Below, in pieces: positions 46,416-56,362 of a stretch of DNA of 64,000 nucleotides. The DNA comes from Aselliscus stoliczkanus. Its lineage: Eukaryota > Chordata > Mammalia > Chiroptera > Hipposideridae. The notes under the pieces were generated by a model, which worked only from the letters and a program-made list of their open reading frames with translations, did no database searches and was not told the origin of the DNA. Location of the stretch: positions 89,400,271 through 89,464,270 of the forward strand of contig CM066737.1 of assembly GCA_033961575.1 (NCBI GenBank). Reading direction: 5' to 3'. The position numbers and the translations under genes are program-made. How positions within the stretch are numbered: the first letter of the stretch is position 1; each line of letters starts with the position of its first letter.

Positions 46416-47090
46416 TTGGTGGTGCCAAAAAACTGTATACAAGTGGACACTTTCGTCAACATTGCTCAAGCAGTACTTTCCTGTAATCAGAAGTGTCTGG
46501 ACACTGATGGTAACCACTTTGAGCACCTCTTGTCACTGCAGAAGTCAAATATGACTTGGATTCATCTTTTGTTATTGGTGTATATTGAGTATTAGAATTG
46601 TAATACAGTTTTCCTTTCTTAAAATGTGTATAGGGCCGGCTGAGTGGCGCATTGGTTAAGCGCTGGTTTTGGGATGCCAGCGGCCCCGGTTCGGATCCCA
46701 CATGAGGGCCAGTGACACTGCCCTCTACAGCTAACAACAGCTCCACCTGGAGCTGGGCTGTGCGAGCCCCGGTGATGGTGTGGGCTGCAGCCCCTGCTGA
46801 AGTGGGCTGCCATAGGATACAGTGAGTGGCCCGCAGCCAGCATGGGCGGCTGGCAGCCAAGCGTGAGCTGCCAATAGCCGCGGTGAGCGACATCCAGAGG
46901 CCAGCGACCGATCTGCCTCATCCGGGAAGAGCACAATGACGATACCAACAGTGAAGCAACATCCTCCACAACTAAACGGAAGAACAAAAAGACAGTAACT
47001 TGTCTGTTCCCCTTCCCCGATTCCCCAACGCTGTTCCCCTCCGCCAATTCCCCAATAAAATCTTTAAAAAAAAAATGTGTATAGAGGGTG

Positions 47091-47091
<1 letters not shown>
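46416..47091 (+). mobile_element. Tc1/mariner-like MITE, copy 3 (carries a SINE, right end lost)
   Basis: Left end TTGGTGGTGCCAAAAAACTG after TA, same orientation as copy 1. After the SINE only a few bases remain before a (TA)n tract, so the right terminal repeat is missing. Confidence 0.7.
46633..47071 (+). repeat. long composite T+ SINE inside MITE copy 3
   Basis: Full-length. Duplication aaaatgtgtata at 46621-46632 and 47072-47083. The target is cttaaaa, equivalent to the SINE site in MITE copy 1. Confidence 0.94.
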
Positions 47092-47129
<38 letters not shown>

Positions 47130-47135
47130 TTTAAT
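47092..47135. repeat. (TA)n microsatellite
   Basis: TA run grading into TTATAT repeats. Confidence 0.9.
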
Positions 47136-47802
47136 CTTATTAACTAGATTGATTTAGTATAATAAAATTGATTCTTCGTCATTTAACAAACATTTGAGCA
47201 TGTACTACGTAAGGCTCTGGAAATGTAGGGTTGAAGAAGGCATAGCACCTGAATAGAACTACGGCTTTTTGTTTACTTTTAGTTTTGCTTACAGAAAGTT
47301 TGCAAAATTCTATTGCAAGAATAAAAATAGTACAAAGGACACTGTATACCCTTTACCTAGATTCACCTATTGTTAACATTTTTCCTGTTTCCTTTGTAAT
47401 TTGTTTCCTCTGTGTGTGTGTGTGTGTGTGTGTTTGTGTATGCACACATATACATACATGATATATATTTTTTCCTGAACCATTTGAGAGTTAAGTTGCA
47501 TACATCATGCCCTTTACCCCTAAGTGTTCATTGCCTCATCCCTAAAAATGGATATTCTTGTAAATAACCACAGCAGTTATCAAGTCAGTAAACTTAGTAA
47601 ATTCAATAAATTTAACATTGATACAACACTTTTCCTGATATACCATCCATATTTGAATTTTGCCAACTGTTCCATTCATTTCTTTTATACTATTTTTCTC
47701 ATTTAGTATAGGATCCAGTCTAGGATTTAGTTGTCATGGCTCTGTCTCCTCTAATCTGTGATATTTTTCTAGACTTAGCCTTTTATGACATTGGCATTTT
47801 TT

Positions 47803-48202
47803 TTTAAGATTTTTTTTTTATTGGGGAATCGGGGAAGGGGAACAGACGAGTTGCTGTCTTTTGTTCTTCAGTCTAGTTGCGGAGTACCTTGCTTCACTGG
47901 CTCATGTTGGTATCATCATTGTGCTCTTCCCGGATGAGGCAGATTGGTCGTCAGCCTCTGGATGGTCGTTCATGACGGTTCATGGCAGCTCACACTGGCT
48001 GCCGGCCACTCACTGTAGCCTATGGCAGCCCACTGCAGCAGGGGCTGCAGCCTAACACCGTCACAGGGGCTCGCAGCCCAGCTCCAGGTGGAGCTGTTGT
48101 TAGCTGTAGAGGGCAGTGTCACTGGCCCTCATATGTGGGATCCGAGCCGGGGCCGCTAGCCTCCCAAGGCAGCTCTTAACCAATGCACCACTTGGCCAGC
48201 CC
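47803..48202 (-). repeat. long composite T+ SINE
   Basis: Antisense copy ending GGCCAGCCC. Flanked by acattggcatttttt on both sides, shared with the next SINE. Confidence 0.92.
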
Positions 48203-48217
48203 AACATTGGCATTTTT

Positions 48218-48315
48218 TTTTGAGGGCAGTGTCACTGGCCCTCATATGTGGGATCCGAACTGGGGCCGCTGGCATCTCAAGCCAGCACTCAACCACCACG
48301 CCACTCAGCCGGCCC
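48218..48315 (-). repeat. short bat SINE
   Basis: Antisense copy directly after the long SINE. The target acattggcattttt occurs a third time at its right edge (48317-48330). Confidence 0.93.
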
Positions 48316-48924
48316 AACATTGGCATTTTTCCCCTGCTTTTTTTTTTTTTTTTAATAGACCATTTCTCATTTGGGGTTTGTCTTATGTCCTGACTAGAAT
48401 GCTATAAAGTGATACTATCACATCTGGAGTTGTACATTGTCCATCTACCCCTCATTGGTGATGTTAATTTTGATCACCCAGTCAAGATGTTGTTCGATTT
48501 ATCCATTGTATAAATTTTTAACCTTTATAAATAATAAGCAATTCCTTGGGGAGACACTTTAAGACCATTCATATACACTACTCTCCATTCAGATTTCCCC
48601 CTAGAGTTAGTTAGCATCCATTGATTCTTGCGTGAAGCAATCTGATACTGTGATGGCTGCAAAATGATTTTTCCAGCTCTAGCACTCCCTGCATGTTTAG
48701 TAGTTGGATTTTACTATAAGCAAATGCCCTCTTCTTCTCCCTTTATGTATGTGTGTATTTAACTGTTTATTATTGATATGAAGTCATGGGTTCCTCTTTT
48801 CTACAGGCCTATATAATTCATTACTGGCCTTAATTATTTTGGTGCTCAAATTGGCACAAATGTGGCCAGTGGGAGACTCTTCAAGCTGACTCACAGGTCC
48901 TTATTACAAGTGCCCATCACTTTT

Positions 48925-49041
48925 TTTTTTTTAGCTGAGCCATCCTGCTACCTGTTGGCAGCTCAACGGCAGCTCAGCTCGGGCTGGGCATCGAACTGCT
49001 GTTGCTCAGAGCTCAGCTGGCATTCCTGAGTGAGCTCTGCT
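48925..49041 (-). repeat. AGCTGAGC-type tRNA SINE
   Basis: Duplication cccatcactttt at 48913-48924 and 49042-49053. Confidence 0.93.
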
Positions 49042-49645
49042 CCCATCACTTTTTGATACTTTCTCACTCCGGCATAACAGCATGTTCTAGGTAGAGCTAT
49101 AGTTTTATATGAGAGATCCTTCAGATAACAGGTGGCTTTAGTATAGTGTGTTTGGTTCTCCTGTGATGATATGCACAGCCTGCTGTGGTACCATAGTGGA
49201 GAGCCCTCTAGCGCAATGAAGGAGGAGAGGCATGGCAGAAGGACTAAGGTGGGGGAAAGGGGTGTCAGTGGGTGGTGCTACCAATACTGACATGTATGGG
49301 ATCAATAACAGCTTGGAGAAGCAGTGGGGAGGGAGAAAAAGTCTCAAGCAAACAGATGATCATGGGCTAATGTCAGAAAAGGCAGTACGGAATATCCATG
49401 CAAAGGATAGATCAAACATGGCTGTGTTTGGTTGGGATACAGAGTGATCAGATTTGCATCTTAGAAAACAAATATTCTGGCTATGATGTGAAGGAAGGCA
49501 AGACCAGGGGCAGGGAGAGCAGCAGGAAGTTGATGAGAGCAATATTCAGACATGCCCTGAATAATAGTAACTAATGCTTCCTGACTTATGACTGTTTCTC
49601 ATGTAAATTCTACAAAAAAATCTTTATATTAAAAGATTGAGCCAA

Positions 49646-49894
49646 GGGCAGGCAGAGTGGCTCAGTTGGTTAAGAGCTCACTCAAGAGCGTGAGCTCTCA
49701 AGGGCCCAACGAATGGTGCAGTGGTTAAGCGCTGGCTTGGGAAGCCAGTGGCCCTGGTTCAGGTCCCACATATGAGGGCCAGTGACGCTGCCCTCAAAAA
49801 AAAGAGTGCAAGCTCTGAGCAACAGGGTTCGATTCTCGGCCCAAGCTGAGCTTCCGCTGAGCTGCGAACAGATGGCAGGAGGGCTCAGCTAAAA
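49646..49894 (+). repeat. AGCTGAGC-type SINE split by a short SINE
   Basis: Outer duplication aaaagattgagccaa at 49631-49645 and 49895-49909. The host element's body is interrupted at 49700-49800. Confidence 0.92.
49700..49800 (+). repeat. short bat SINE (nested)
   Basis: AGGGCCCAACGAATGGTGCAGTGG to GACGCTGCCCTC plus A-tail. The host's agagcgtgagctct is duplicated as agagtgcaagctct. Confidence 0.92.
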
Positions 49895-49934
49895 AAAAGA
49901 TTGAGCCAAAAATAAATAAATTCTACTATAACCC

Positions 49935-50060
49935 TACTGTTATTTCCATTTTACAGATGAAGCTTCACAGTGTAAGGATTGAGTATCTTTCCTGGAGACT
50001 AGTAAATGGCAGAACCAGGATGCAAACCATGATTCACTTGATTTCACACTGTTTAGTTGG
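49935..50060 (-). repeat. MIR fragment
   Basis: ATTTCCATTTTACAGATGAAGC ... GGCAGAACCAGGATGCAAACC is antisense MIR core. Confidence 0.75.
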
Positions 50061-51047
50061 TTGTACAAGAACAGGAAGTGAAGGATCTCACCATAGTTTC
50101 TAGTTTTGTTAACTGAGTGGTACAGTATTCATGGAGAGAACAGAGCATTTGGGGAAGGACTGTGGTAAGGAGTTCCGATTTGGACATGTTGACATGTCTT
50201 TGGATATACTGATATAGTGCTGTGTAGTAGGCAGTTGGCTGTGTGTGTCTGGAGTTTGAATATGAGGCTTAATATACCAATTTGGGAATCATCAGCCTTT
50301 AAATGTTATTGAAACTTTAGTAGTGGGTGTGATCACTGGGCAAAAGGAGGTAGAATGATAAGAGGCATTTTAGGGAAAAACCCAGGGAAACATTAATGTG
50401 ATAAGAGAGGTGGGAAGAAACCAGGCTACTTTGATGCCACAGAGGCTGAAAAAGGGAAGGAATGATCAATAGTGTCAGATGCTTCAGAGGTCAAGGGCAT
50501 AGGGACCAGAAGGTAGATCATCTGGATTTAGCAAGCAGAGATATGATGGGAGAGGGTGTTTCAGCGGAACAGTGAGATGAGCCAGATAGAGTAGACGAAG
50601 GAATGAATTTCCAATAGCAGACTAGTACAGTGTAGTAAGAAGACCCATATATGTGCACATTGGAAGTTATCTGTATTCTTCACCCACATTCTACTTTTTT
50701 TCCTCCTGTTTTTTAGATATCTTCCGTGTTGATGGTTGGAAGTCATTAAAGCAGCCCTTAATAGCTCTTTTTACCCATAGTTAGGCAGAGTCTTATAGTG
50801 AGAGGTTTGTGTCCACCTTGTACACACAGAGTACATAAATAACTCTTGACAGTCTTGGCTTGGAAGGAAGAAAAGAGCTAGATGCCCAGTAAAAGTTATC
50901 AGATTGCATGCAAAATGAAATTCTGTACCTTGAATGAAAGTCAAATTAGAGATGCCATGGTATTTTTAAATTATCTACTTAATTATAAACCAGCAAAACT
51001 AATTCAATATTTTCCTTAAATACTTTTTGTTTTAAAAATGGTCTCTG

Positions 51048-51194
51048 AGGGCCGGCAGAGTGGCTCAGTTGGTTAAGAGCTCGCTCAAGAGTGTGAGCTG
51101 AGCTCTTGAGCAACAGCAGTTCGATGCCCAGCCCAAGCTGAGCTGCCGCTGAGCTGCCAACAGGTGGTAGGATGGCTCAGCTAAATTTAAAAAA
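51048..51194 (+). repeat. AGCTGAGC-type tRNA SINE
   Basis: Exact 14-bp duplication aaaaatggtctctg at 51034-51047 and 51195-51208. Confidence 0.94.
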
Positions 51195-51499
51195 AAAAAT
51201 GGTCTCTGTAGTTCTCTGCATTGTCCCAAATAATAGTATAATATAAAGTTCCGGGGCCTATTTGCAACAAGTAGAAGGTTTGGTGTGGGATGGCCCTCCC
51301 TTCTGTGTGTGGTTTAGACATGTATCTTATAGTCATGATTTCCATAAATCCTGTGAAGATGCGGGTATTTACATCTCATTCTTAAAACATATTTTGACCA
51401 TATAGTGAGTGTACACAGCAGAAATATTATGAGATTGTATGGTATCCACTGTATGATTTTCTCCCCTTTAAAAATGACAAGTGTTGATTAAAAGATGGA

Positions 51500-51604
51500 G
51501 GGCCAGCCGAGTGGCACGGTGGTTAAGCACTGGCCTGGGAAGCCAGCAGCCCCGGTTCGGTCCCATATACGAGGGCCAGTGACACTACCCTCAAGAAAAA
51601 TAAA
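51500..51604 (+). repeat. short bat SINE (first of a pair)
   Basis: GGGCCAGCCGAGTGGC to CACTACCCTC plus A-rich tail; aaagatgga repeats at 51491-51499 and after the tail. Confidence 0.92.
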
Positions 51605-51620
51605 AAAAGATGGATCAGCT

Positions 51621-51723
51621 GGGCCGGCCGAGTGGCGCGGTGGTTGGGAGCTGACTTGGGATGCCAGCGGCCCAGGTTCAGATCCCACATGTGAGGGCCA
51701 GTGACACTGCCTTCTTAAAAAAA
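51621..51723 (+). repeat. short bat SINE (second of a pair)
   Basis: Duplication atggatcagct at 51610-51620 and 51724-51734. Inserted just beside the first, in the same orientation. Confidence 0.94.
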
Positions 51724-53564
51724 ATGGATCAGCTAATTGACCCTTGATACTACTACCTGATTTATGATTTCATTATTACTGCACTACTTGCCTTATTTAC
51801 GTGGCTGCTTAACTTGACTAGTGCCAGTAAGATTGAGGGTCAGTTTCCATTGCTCAAATTCCCACATCCTGTCATCTCAGCAGCTGTGCCAGTTGCATCA
51901 GAACTAGCTAGACAGGTCTGGCTAATGATGGGCCCCAGCATCATCTTTGAAAACAAAGGATTCCACATTTCCTTTTTTGTTTGCCCAGTTGTTTCAGTTA
52001 GACATTGGGTTTCCTACACTCAGACTTCAAATTCAAACATATTGGCTTCCAAGTACAGGGAGAATGTAAGGCAGACACGACAAGTGCGCTTTGTGGTGTT
52101 GATATTATCAAGTCCTTATTTTATTATTTCAGACATCAAAGTAATTGCTCTGCTTTGGAGGAGTGATAGGATAGCCCTTGGGAAAACATGAGTGATTATT
52201 CATAAGGAGTATTTCTCAAGGCTAGAAAAATACGATTGCCAAATAATAATACTCTGTATTTTTTTTTTCATTTTTTTATTAGTTTCAGGTGTACAACACA
52301 ATGCAATAGTTATACTCTTTACCCCGCAAAGTGTCAAACCCCCTCCCCCAGTTTGCCACCGCTCCATATCATACATATCTATTACAATTCCTTTGACTCC
52401 CTTCCACAGTATACTCCACATCCCGTGACTATCTTATGTATTCAGTTACAGTTGGCATACAATACTATACATCAGCTTCAGGTGTACAGTGCAGTGATCA
52501 AGCCTCTACCACATCCAGAATTTTTACAACATTATTATTTTCCCTGAACTGTGTTTCATATCCCTGTGGCAATATTGTAGTTGTCTATTTATGCTGTCTA
52601 ATCCCTTCCCCTTCCCCGTTATCCCCACCCCCTCCCAACTAGCAACCCTCAGTTTTTCCTCTATATCTATGAGTCTCTTTACTTTGATCATTCATTCAGT
52701 TTTTCAGATTCTACATATAAGTGAGATCATATGGTACTTGTCTTTCTCCAACTGACTTATTTCACTTAACATAATTGTCTCTTCACAACATTATCAATTA
52801 CATTCCCAGAACTGCCCCCATATCCCTGCGGCAACATTGTAGTCACCCACCTACGCAGTCCAAAACCTTCCCCCTCTCCTTCAGCCCCTCCCAGCCAGCA
52901 ACCATCAGTTTTTCCTTTATATCTGCTTGATATAACTTCAATCTTCTTAAATTTACTGAGACTTGTTTTGTGGCCTAACGTGGTCTATCTTGGAAAATGT
53001 CCCATGTGTACTTGAGAAGAATGTACACTCTGTTTTTTCAGGGTGAAATGCTCCAAAAATATCAACGAAGTCCAGCTGGTCTAAAGTGTCATTTGAGGCC
53101 CCTCTTTCTGTGTTGATTTTCTGTCTAAAGGATCTGTCCGCTGGTGACAATGGGGTGTTGAAGTCCCCTACTATGATAGTGTTACTGTTGATCTCTGTCT
53201 TATGTCTGTCAAAATCTGTTACATGTAATTAGGAGGTCCTATGTTGGGTGCATAGATGTTTATTAGGGTTATAGTGCCCTTCTTTGTCTTTTATTGTAGT
53301 CATTCTAAAGTCTATTTTGTCCAAAATAAGTATTGGTACTCCAGCTCTTTTTTTTTCTCATTTCCATTTGCATGAAATATCTTATTCCATCTGTAAACAG
53401 CATACACATGTGTCCTATTTTCTTATCCACTCAGCCACTCTCTGTCTTTTGATTAGAGCAAAATGATTATTGATAGGTGCATATGAATTGTTATTTTGTT
53501 ATTTGTATTCCTGGTTTCCCTGGGTTAGCTTGTTTACCCCTTTCTTTTGTTTAAAAAAGCCCTT

Positions 53565-54500
53565 TTAACATTTCTTGCAATGCTGGCTTGGTGGTAATGA
53601 ATTCCTTAGCTTATTCTTTTCTGAGAAGCTCTTTATTTCTCCTTCAATTTTAAGTGATAGCCATGCTGGGAAGAGCAATCTTGGTTGTAGGCCTTTATTT
53701 TGTGTCACTTTGAATATCTCCTGCCACTCCCTTCTGGCCTGCAGAGTTTCTATAGACAAGTCAGCTGTTAGTCTAACAGGAGTTCCTTTGTACGTAACCT
53801 GCTGTCTTTCTCTTGCTGTCTCTAGGATTCTGTCTCTGTCTTTAACCTTTGCCATTTTCACTATGATGTGTCTTGGTGTGGACCTGTTTGGGTTCAGCTT
53901 GTTTGGAACCCTCTGCACTTCCTGGGCATGTATGTTGATTTCCTTCACCAGGGTAGGGAAGTTTTCAGTCATTATTTTTTCAAATACATTCTTGACCCCT
54001 TTCTTCTTCTCTTCTCCTTCTGGTATTCCTCTGAGTCAAAAACGGTTGCGCTTCACCTTGTCCCATAGGGCTCTTAAGTTATTTTCATTGTTTTTTATTC
54101 TTTGGTCTTTTTGTTGTGCCAACTGGGTGATTTCTGCTATTTTGTCTTCCAAATCGCTGATCCGCTCCTCTGCTTCATTTACTCTACTGGTGATTCCTTC
54201 AAGTGTGTTCTTCATTTCAGTTATTGTATTCTTTAGTTCTAACTGGTTGTTTTTTATGATTTCTCTTTCCTTCCTTATGTCCTCACTAAGTTTGTTAAAC
54301 ATTCTTACCATCAATATTCTTAACTCTGTCTCTGAAAGGTTGTATCCCTCTGTTTCATTTGGTTCCATTTCTAGAGGTTTCTTCTGATCTTTTACTTGTG
54401 ACATGTTTCTTTGTTTCCTCATTCTTCCTGTCACACTGGGATTTCTTTGATGTATTAGATAGATCACCAGGAGAGCCCTGGCTGGATCATGCAGGCACAC
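53565..54500 (-). pseudogene. L1 ORF1 (ORF1p), one in-frame stop
   Basis: Encodes the L1 RNA-binding chaperone ORF1p: an N-terminal coiled coil with Glu/Lys/Asn-rich heptads, then the RRM and C-terminal domain including the LQARREW block shared by mammalian ORF1p. Both halves lie in one frame and are separated by a single TGA at 54036-54038. The frame ends near CKKC at 53565. The stop makes it non-functional as read. It reads antisense to TAB3. Confidence 0.85.
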
Positions 54501-55435
54501 AGCTCACGGCCCAACACTCCCAGGAAAACTCCCAGTCTCAGCCCGTGCCAATCAGCTGCTCGCAGATCAGGCCGAGCAGCCCGACAACCAATAACCAGCC
54601 TGGCAACTCTGCAAGTGCAGTGCAGAGATCTGGGACCCGATGTGGCTTGCACACTCCCGCGTCTTGGTGAGCAGCCTATTGGAGCCAGAGCGTGCCCACC
54701 AGGCGTTTCCCTGGCAACGCAGTATAAGCCGGGCAGAGGGTGGGTAATCCAAGGCTGCATGCGTGCACGCACGCACACACGCACTTCTGCGCCAATTCCA
54801 CCAGACCAATGAGGACCCGGACCTGACCCTCTGTGGGAGGGCCCAACCCTGACAAAATGGCGTCCTCTGTACACCACTCGCATGCAGGCTCCACACCACG
54901 GGAACAACAGTCCAAAAACCTCCAGCCTTTGCACCAAAGGTGCTCAGTTCAGTCCGTCCCTGCAGGCTCCTGGGCCCGGCTCACACAGCCACTCCCTCCA
55001 CCAGTAACCAGGTAAGTATTCACCGGCGAGCAAGCCCATGCGCTGGTCCCACCGATCCCCCAGCCGCTCCCAGCCTCACCGAGCTAAGCAAAGAGAGTCC
55101 TCACTAATTTACTGCCAGCTATCTTGGAACTTTTCTTCCCGGCAAAGGAACTCTGGGCTGGTGAGCTTGGTGTGCGGCCGGAGGGTCTCTCCCCCAACCG
55201 GAGAAGCCTCCCCACAGCCCGGGCTTCCCTCATGGGGTTTGCTGTCTCTCGTCTCCACCCGTCCTACCAGACCCTACGTGGCCTCCTTTTTAAGTTCTTC
55301 GTTTAGTGGTTCTGTTCATCTAGTGTTCTGGGAACTTCCAGGGATGAATGCTGTATAATTTGTTTGTAATTTTGGTGTGATCCTGGGAGGTAGTTAGCAC
55401 AGCGTCTGTCTATTCCGCCATTTTACCAGAAGTCC
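54501..55435 (-). promoter_or_regulatory. L1 5'UTR with YY1 site
   Basis: A GC-rich stretch of about 930 bp upstream of ORF1. A YY1-type AAAATGGCGG (read on the - strand, 55415-55424) lies near the element's first bases, where YY1 directs L1 initiation in other mammals. Whether it still drives transcription in this intron is unknown. Confidence 0.7.
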
Positions 55436-55471
55436 TACTCTGTATTTTTAATTTAGCTGTCACTTATTTTT

Positions 55472-55568
55472 TTTGAGGGCAGTGTCACTGGCCCTCATAT
55501 GTGGGACTCGAACCAGGGCCACTGGCTTCCCAAGCCAGCGCTTAACCACCGTGCCACTTGGCAGGTCC
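55472..55568 (-). repeat. short bat SINE
   Basis: Duplication agctgtcacttattttt at 55455-55471 and 55569-55585, exact over 17 bp. About 250 bp before the TAB3 start exon. Confidence 0.94.
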
Positions 55569-55828
55569 AGCTGTCACTTATTTTTAAAGCATTAAAATGA
55601 AACAAATTTAGGCGGGTGCAGGTTGGCTTTTTTTTGTTTGTTTTTAAATCAGTGATTAGCTATATACTACACTGGAAAATTTTTGGCTAAGTTGTATTTG
55701 CCAATTTTCTGACTTTGGCATTGGATATTCTTATTTTAGTTCTCTCCATTTTAATATATTAATAGCTTCTATTTGAATAAAGTGAAATATGTAATTAAAT
55801 TTAACCATACTTTAGTTTCTTTTAATAG

Positions 55829-55918
55829 AAAATGACTGTGGTGTTGGAAAATCATTACTACTGGAAAGCTGGTTAGCATTCATTTCCTGAGAAAAACTTG
55901 ACCAGCATTTGCTCTGGC
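55829..55918 (+). other. TAB3: TAB3 5'UTR part of the start-codon exon
   Basis: The exon opens after ...ttttaatag (AG at 55827-55828) and holds 90 nt of leader before the TAB3 ATG. The leader contains a complete 14-codon upstream ORF (55832-55876). Confidence 0.75.
55832..55876 (+). other. upstream ORF 2 in the TAB3 leader (14 codons)
   Basis: ATG with A at -3 opens 14 codons ending in TAG at 55874-55876. That is 42 nt before the TAB3 ATG and in a different frame. Since it lies in the same exon as the TAB3 start, splicing cannot remove it independently. Reinitiation or leaky scanning would be needed to reach TAB3. Function is inferred. Confidence 0.5.
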
Positions 55919-56020
55919 ATGGCGCAAAGCAGTTCACAGCTTGATATGCAGGTTCTCCATGACCTCCGACAACGTTTCCCTGAGATTCCAGAGGGTGTGG
56001 TGTCTCAGTGCATGTTACAG
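55919..56020 (+). CDS. TAB3: TAB3 coding exon 1 (residues 1-34, CUE domain start)
   Basis: This exon encodes the N-terminus of TAB3, the adaptor that links K63-linked polyubiquitin to the kinase TAK1 (MAP3K7) in IL-1, TNF and TLR signalling to NF-kB and JNK/p38 in the cytoplasm. The 34 codons begin [18 protein letters not shown] and include FPEIPEG, the Phe-Pro motif of the CUE ubiquitin-binding fold (about residues 8-51). The start is chosen because it gives the family's MAQ.. N-terminus and has a good Kozak context (G at -3, G at +4); an upstream TTG extension is not supported. The exon ends in phase 0 at CTTCAG-like ...TTACAG|GTAAGT. The paralogue TAB2 is less similar. Confidence 0.95.
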
Positions 56021-56139
56021 GTAAGTTACCCACCAAAGAGTGATATTAAATTCCAGTTTTCGGTCTTAGATCTGGCTTTGTATTATGGTGACTAGAAGTT
56101 GGTTAAATGTTCTTGTGTATAGTGAGGGGCAGTGTTTAG

Positions 56140-56362
56140 AGCAGGATTTCGCAACCTTGGTGCTATCAGCATTTGGGGCTGGATAATCCTGGTTGTGGAG
56201 TTCTGCCTTGTGCACTGTAGGATGTTTAGCAGCATCCTGGCCCCCGCCCACTAGATACCAATAGTATCCCCACACCTGTGCCAGCCAAAAATGTCTCCAG
56301 ACATTGCCAAATGTCCCATGGGAGGCAAAGTTGACCCTATTGAGAACCACTGATTTAGAGCA
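56140..56362 (-). mobile_element. MER5A-type hAT nonautonomous DNA transposon
   Basis: CGCAACCTTGGTGCTATCAGCATTTGGGGCTGGATAAT to CCCTATTGAGAACCACTG; same family and orientation as 39130-39345. Confidence 0.85.

Larger units (their letters stand above)
47245..48890. mobile_element. ancient L1-type 3'UTR-like repeat, copy 2
   Basis: ACCATTTGAGAGTTAAGTTGCATACATCATGCCC, GGATCCAGTCTAGGATTTAGTTGTCATGG and TGCTCAAATTGGCACAAATGTGGCCAGTGGGAG belong to a long old mammalian LINE-like repeat. Interrupted by two SINEs and a (TG)n. Confidence 0.5.
52264..55435 (-). mobile_element. L1 with both ends but internally deleted ORF2
   Basis: On the - strand the element starts GGACTTCTGGTAAAATGGCGG at 55435, includes a 5'UTR (to about 54501), ORF1 (54500-53565) and the start of ORF2 (about 53560-52930), then jumps to 3'UTR (about 52925-52264) and a poly-A tail. 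A 14-bp duplication tactctgtattttt (52250-52263 and 55436-55449) proves a single insertion. At 3.17 kb it lacks about half of a full L1, most of ORF2. The 3'UTR holds an imperfect internal duplication (near 52557-52680 and 52808-52925). Confidence 0.92.
38266..55828 (+). other. TAB3: TAB3 intron 2
   Basis: This intron of about 17.6 kb runs from the donor GTAAGG to the acceptor ttctttttaatag before the start-codon exon. It is packed with SINEs, a nested Tigger pair, a MITE and an internally deleted L1. At 43663-45040, 49060-49630 and 50070-51030 I see only unclassified, AT-rich or old-repeat-like sequence and no gene. Confidence 0.65.

Noticed and set aside
51814..52191. 125-codon ORF in TAB3 intron 2
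   Set aside because: No recognisable domain, no splice context joining it to TAB3, and AT-rich composition like the surrounding intron.
53575..54387. 270-codon + strand ORF, hydrophobic and Ser/Phe-rich
   Set aside because: It is the antisense shadow of L1 ORF1, which has the matching protein family on the - strand.
55898..55918. N-terminal extension of TAB3 from a TTG codon
   Set aside because: Not an ATG; the family starts at MAQ, and the ATG at 55919 has a good Kozak context.
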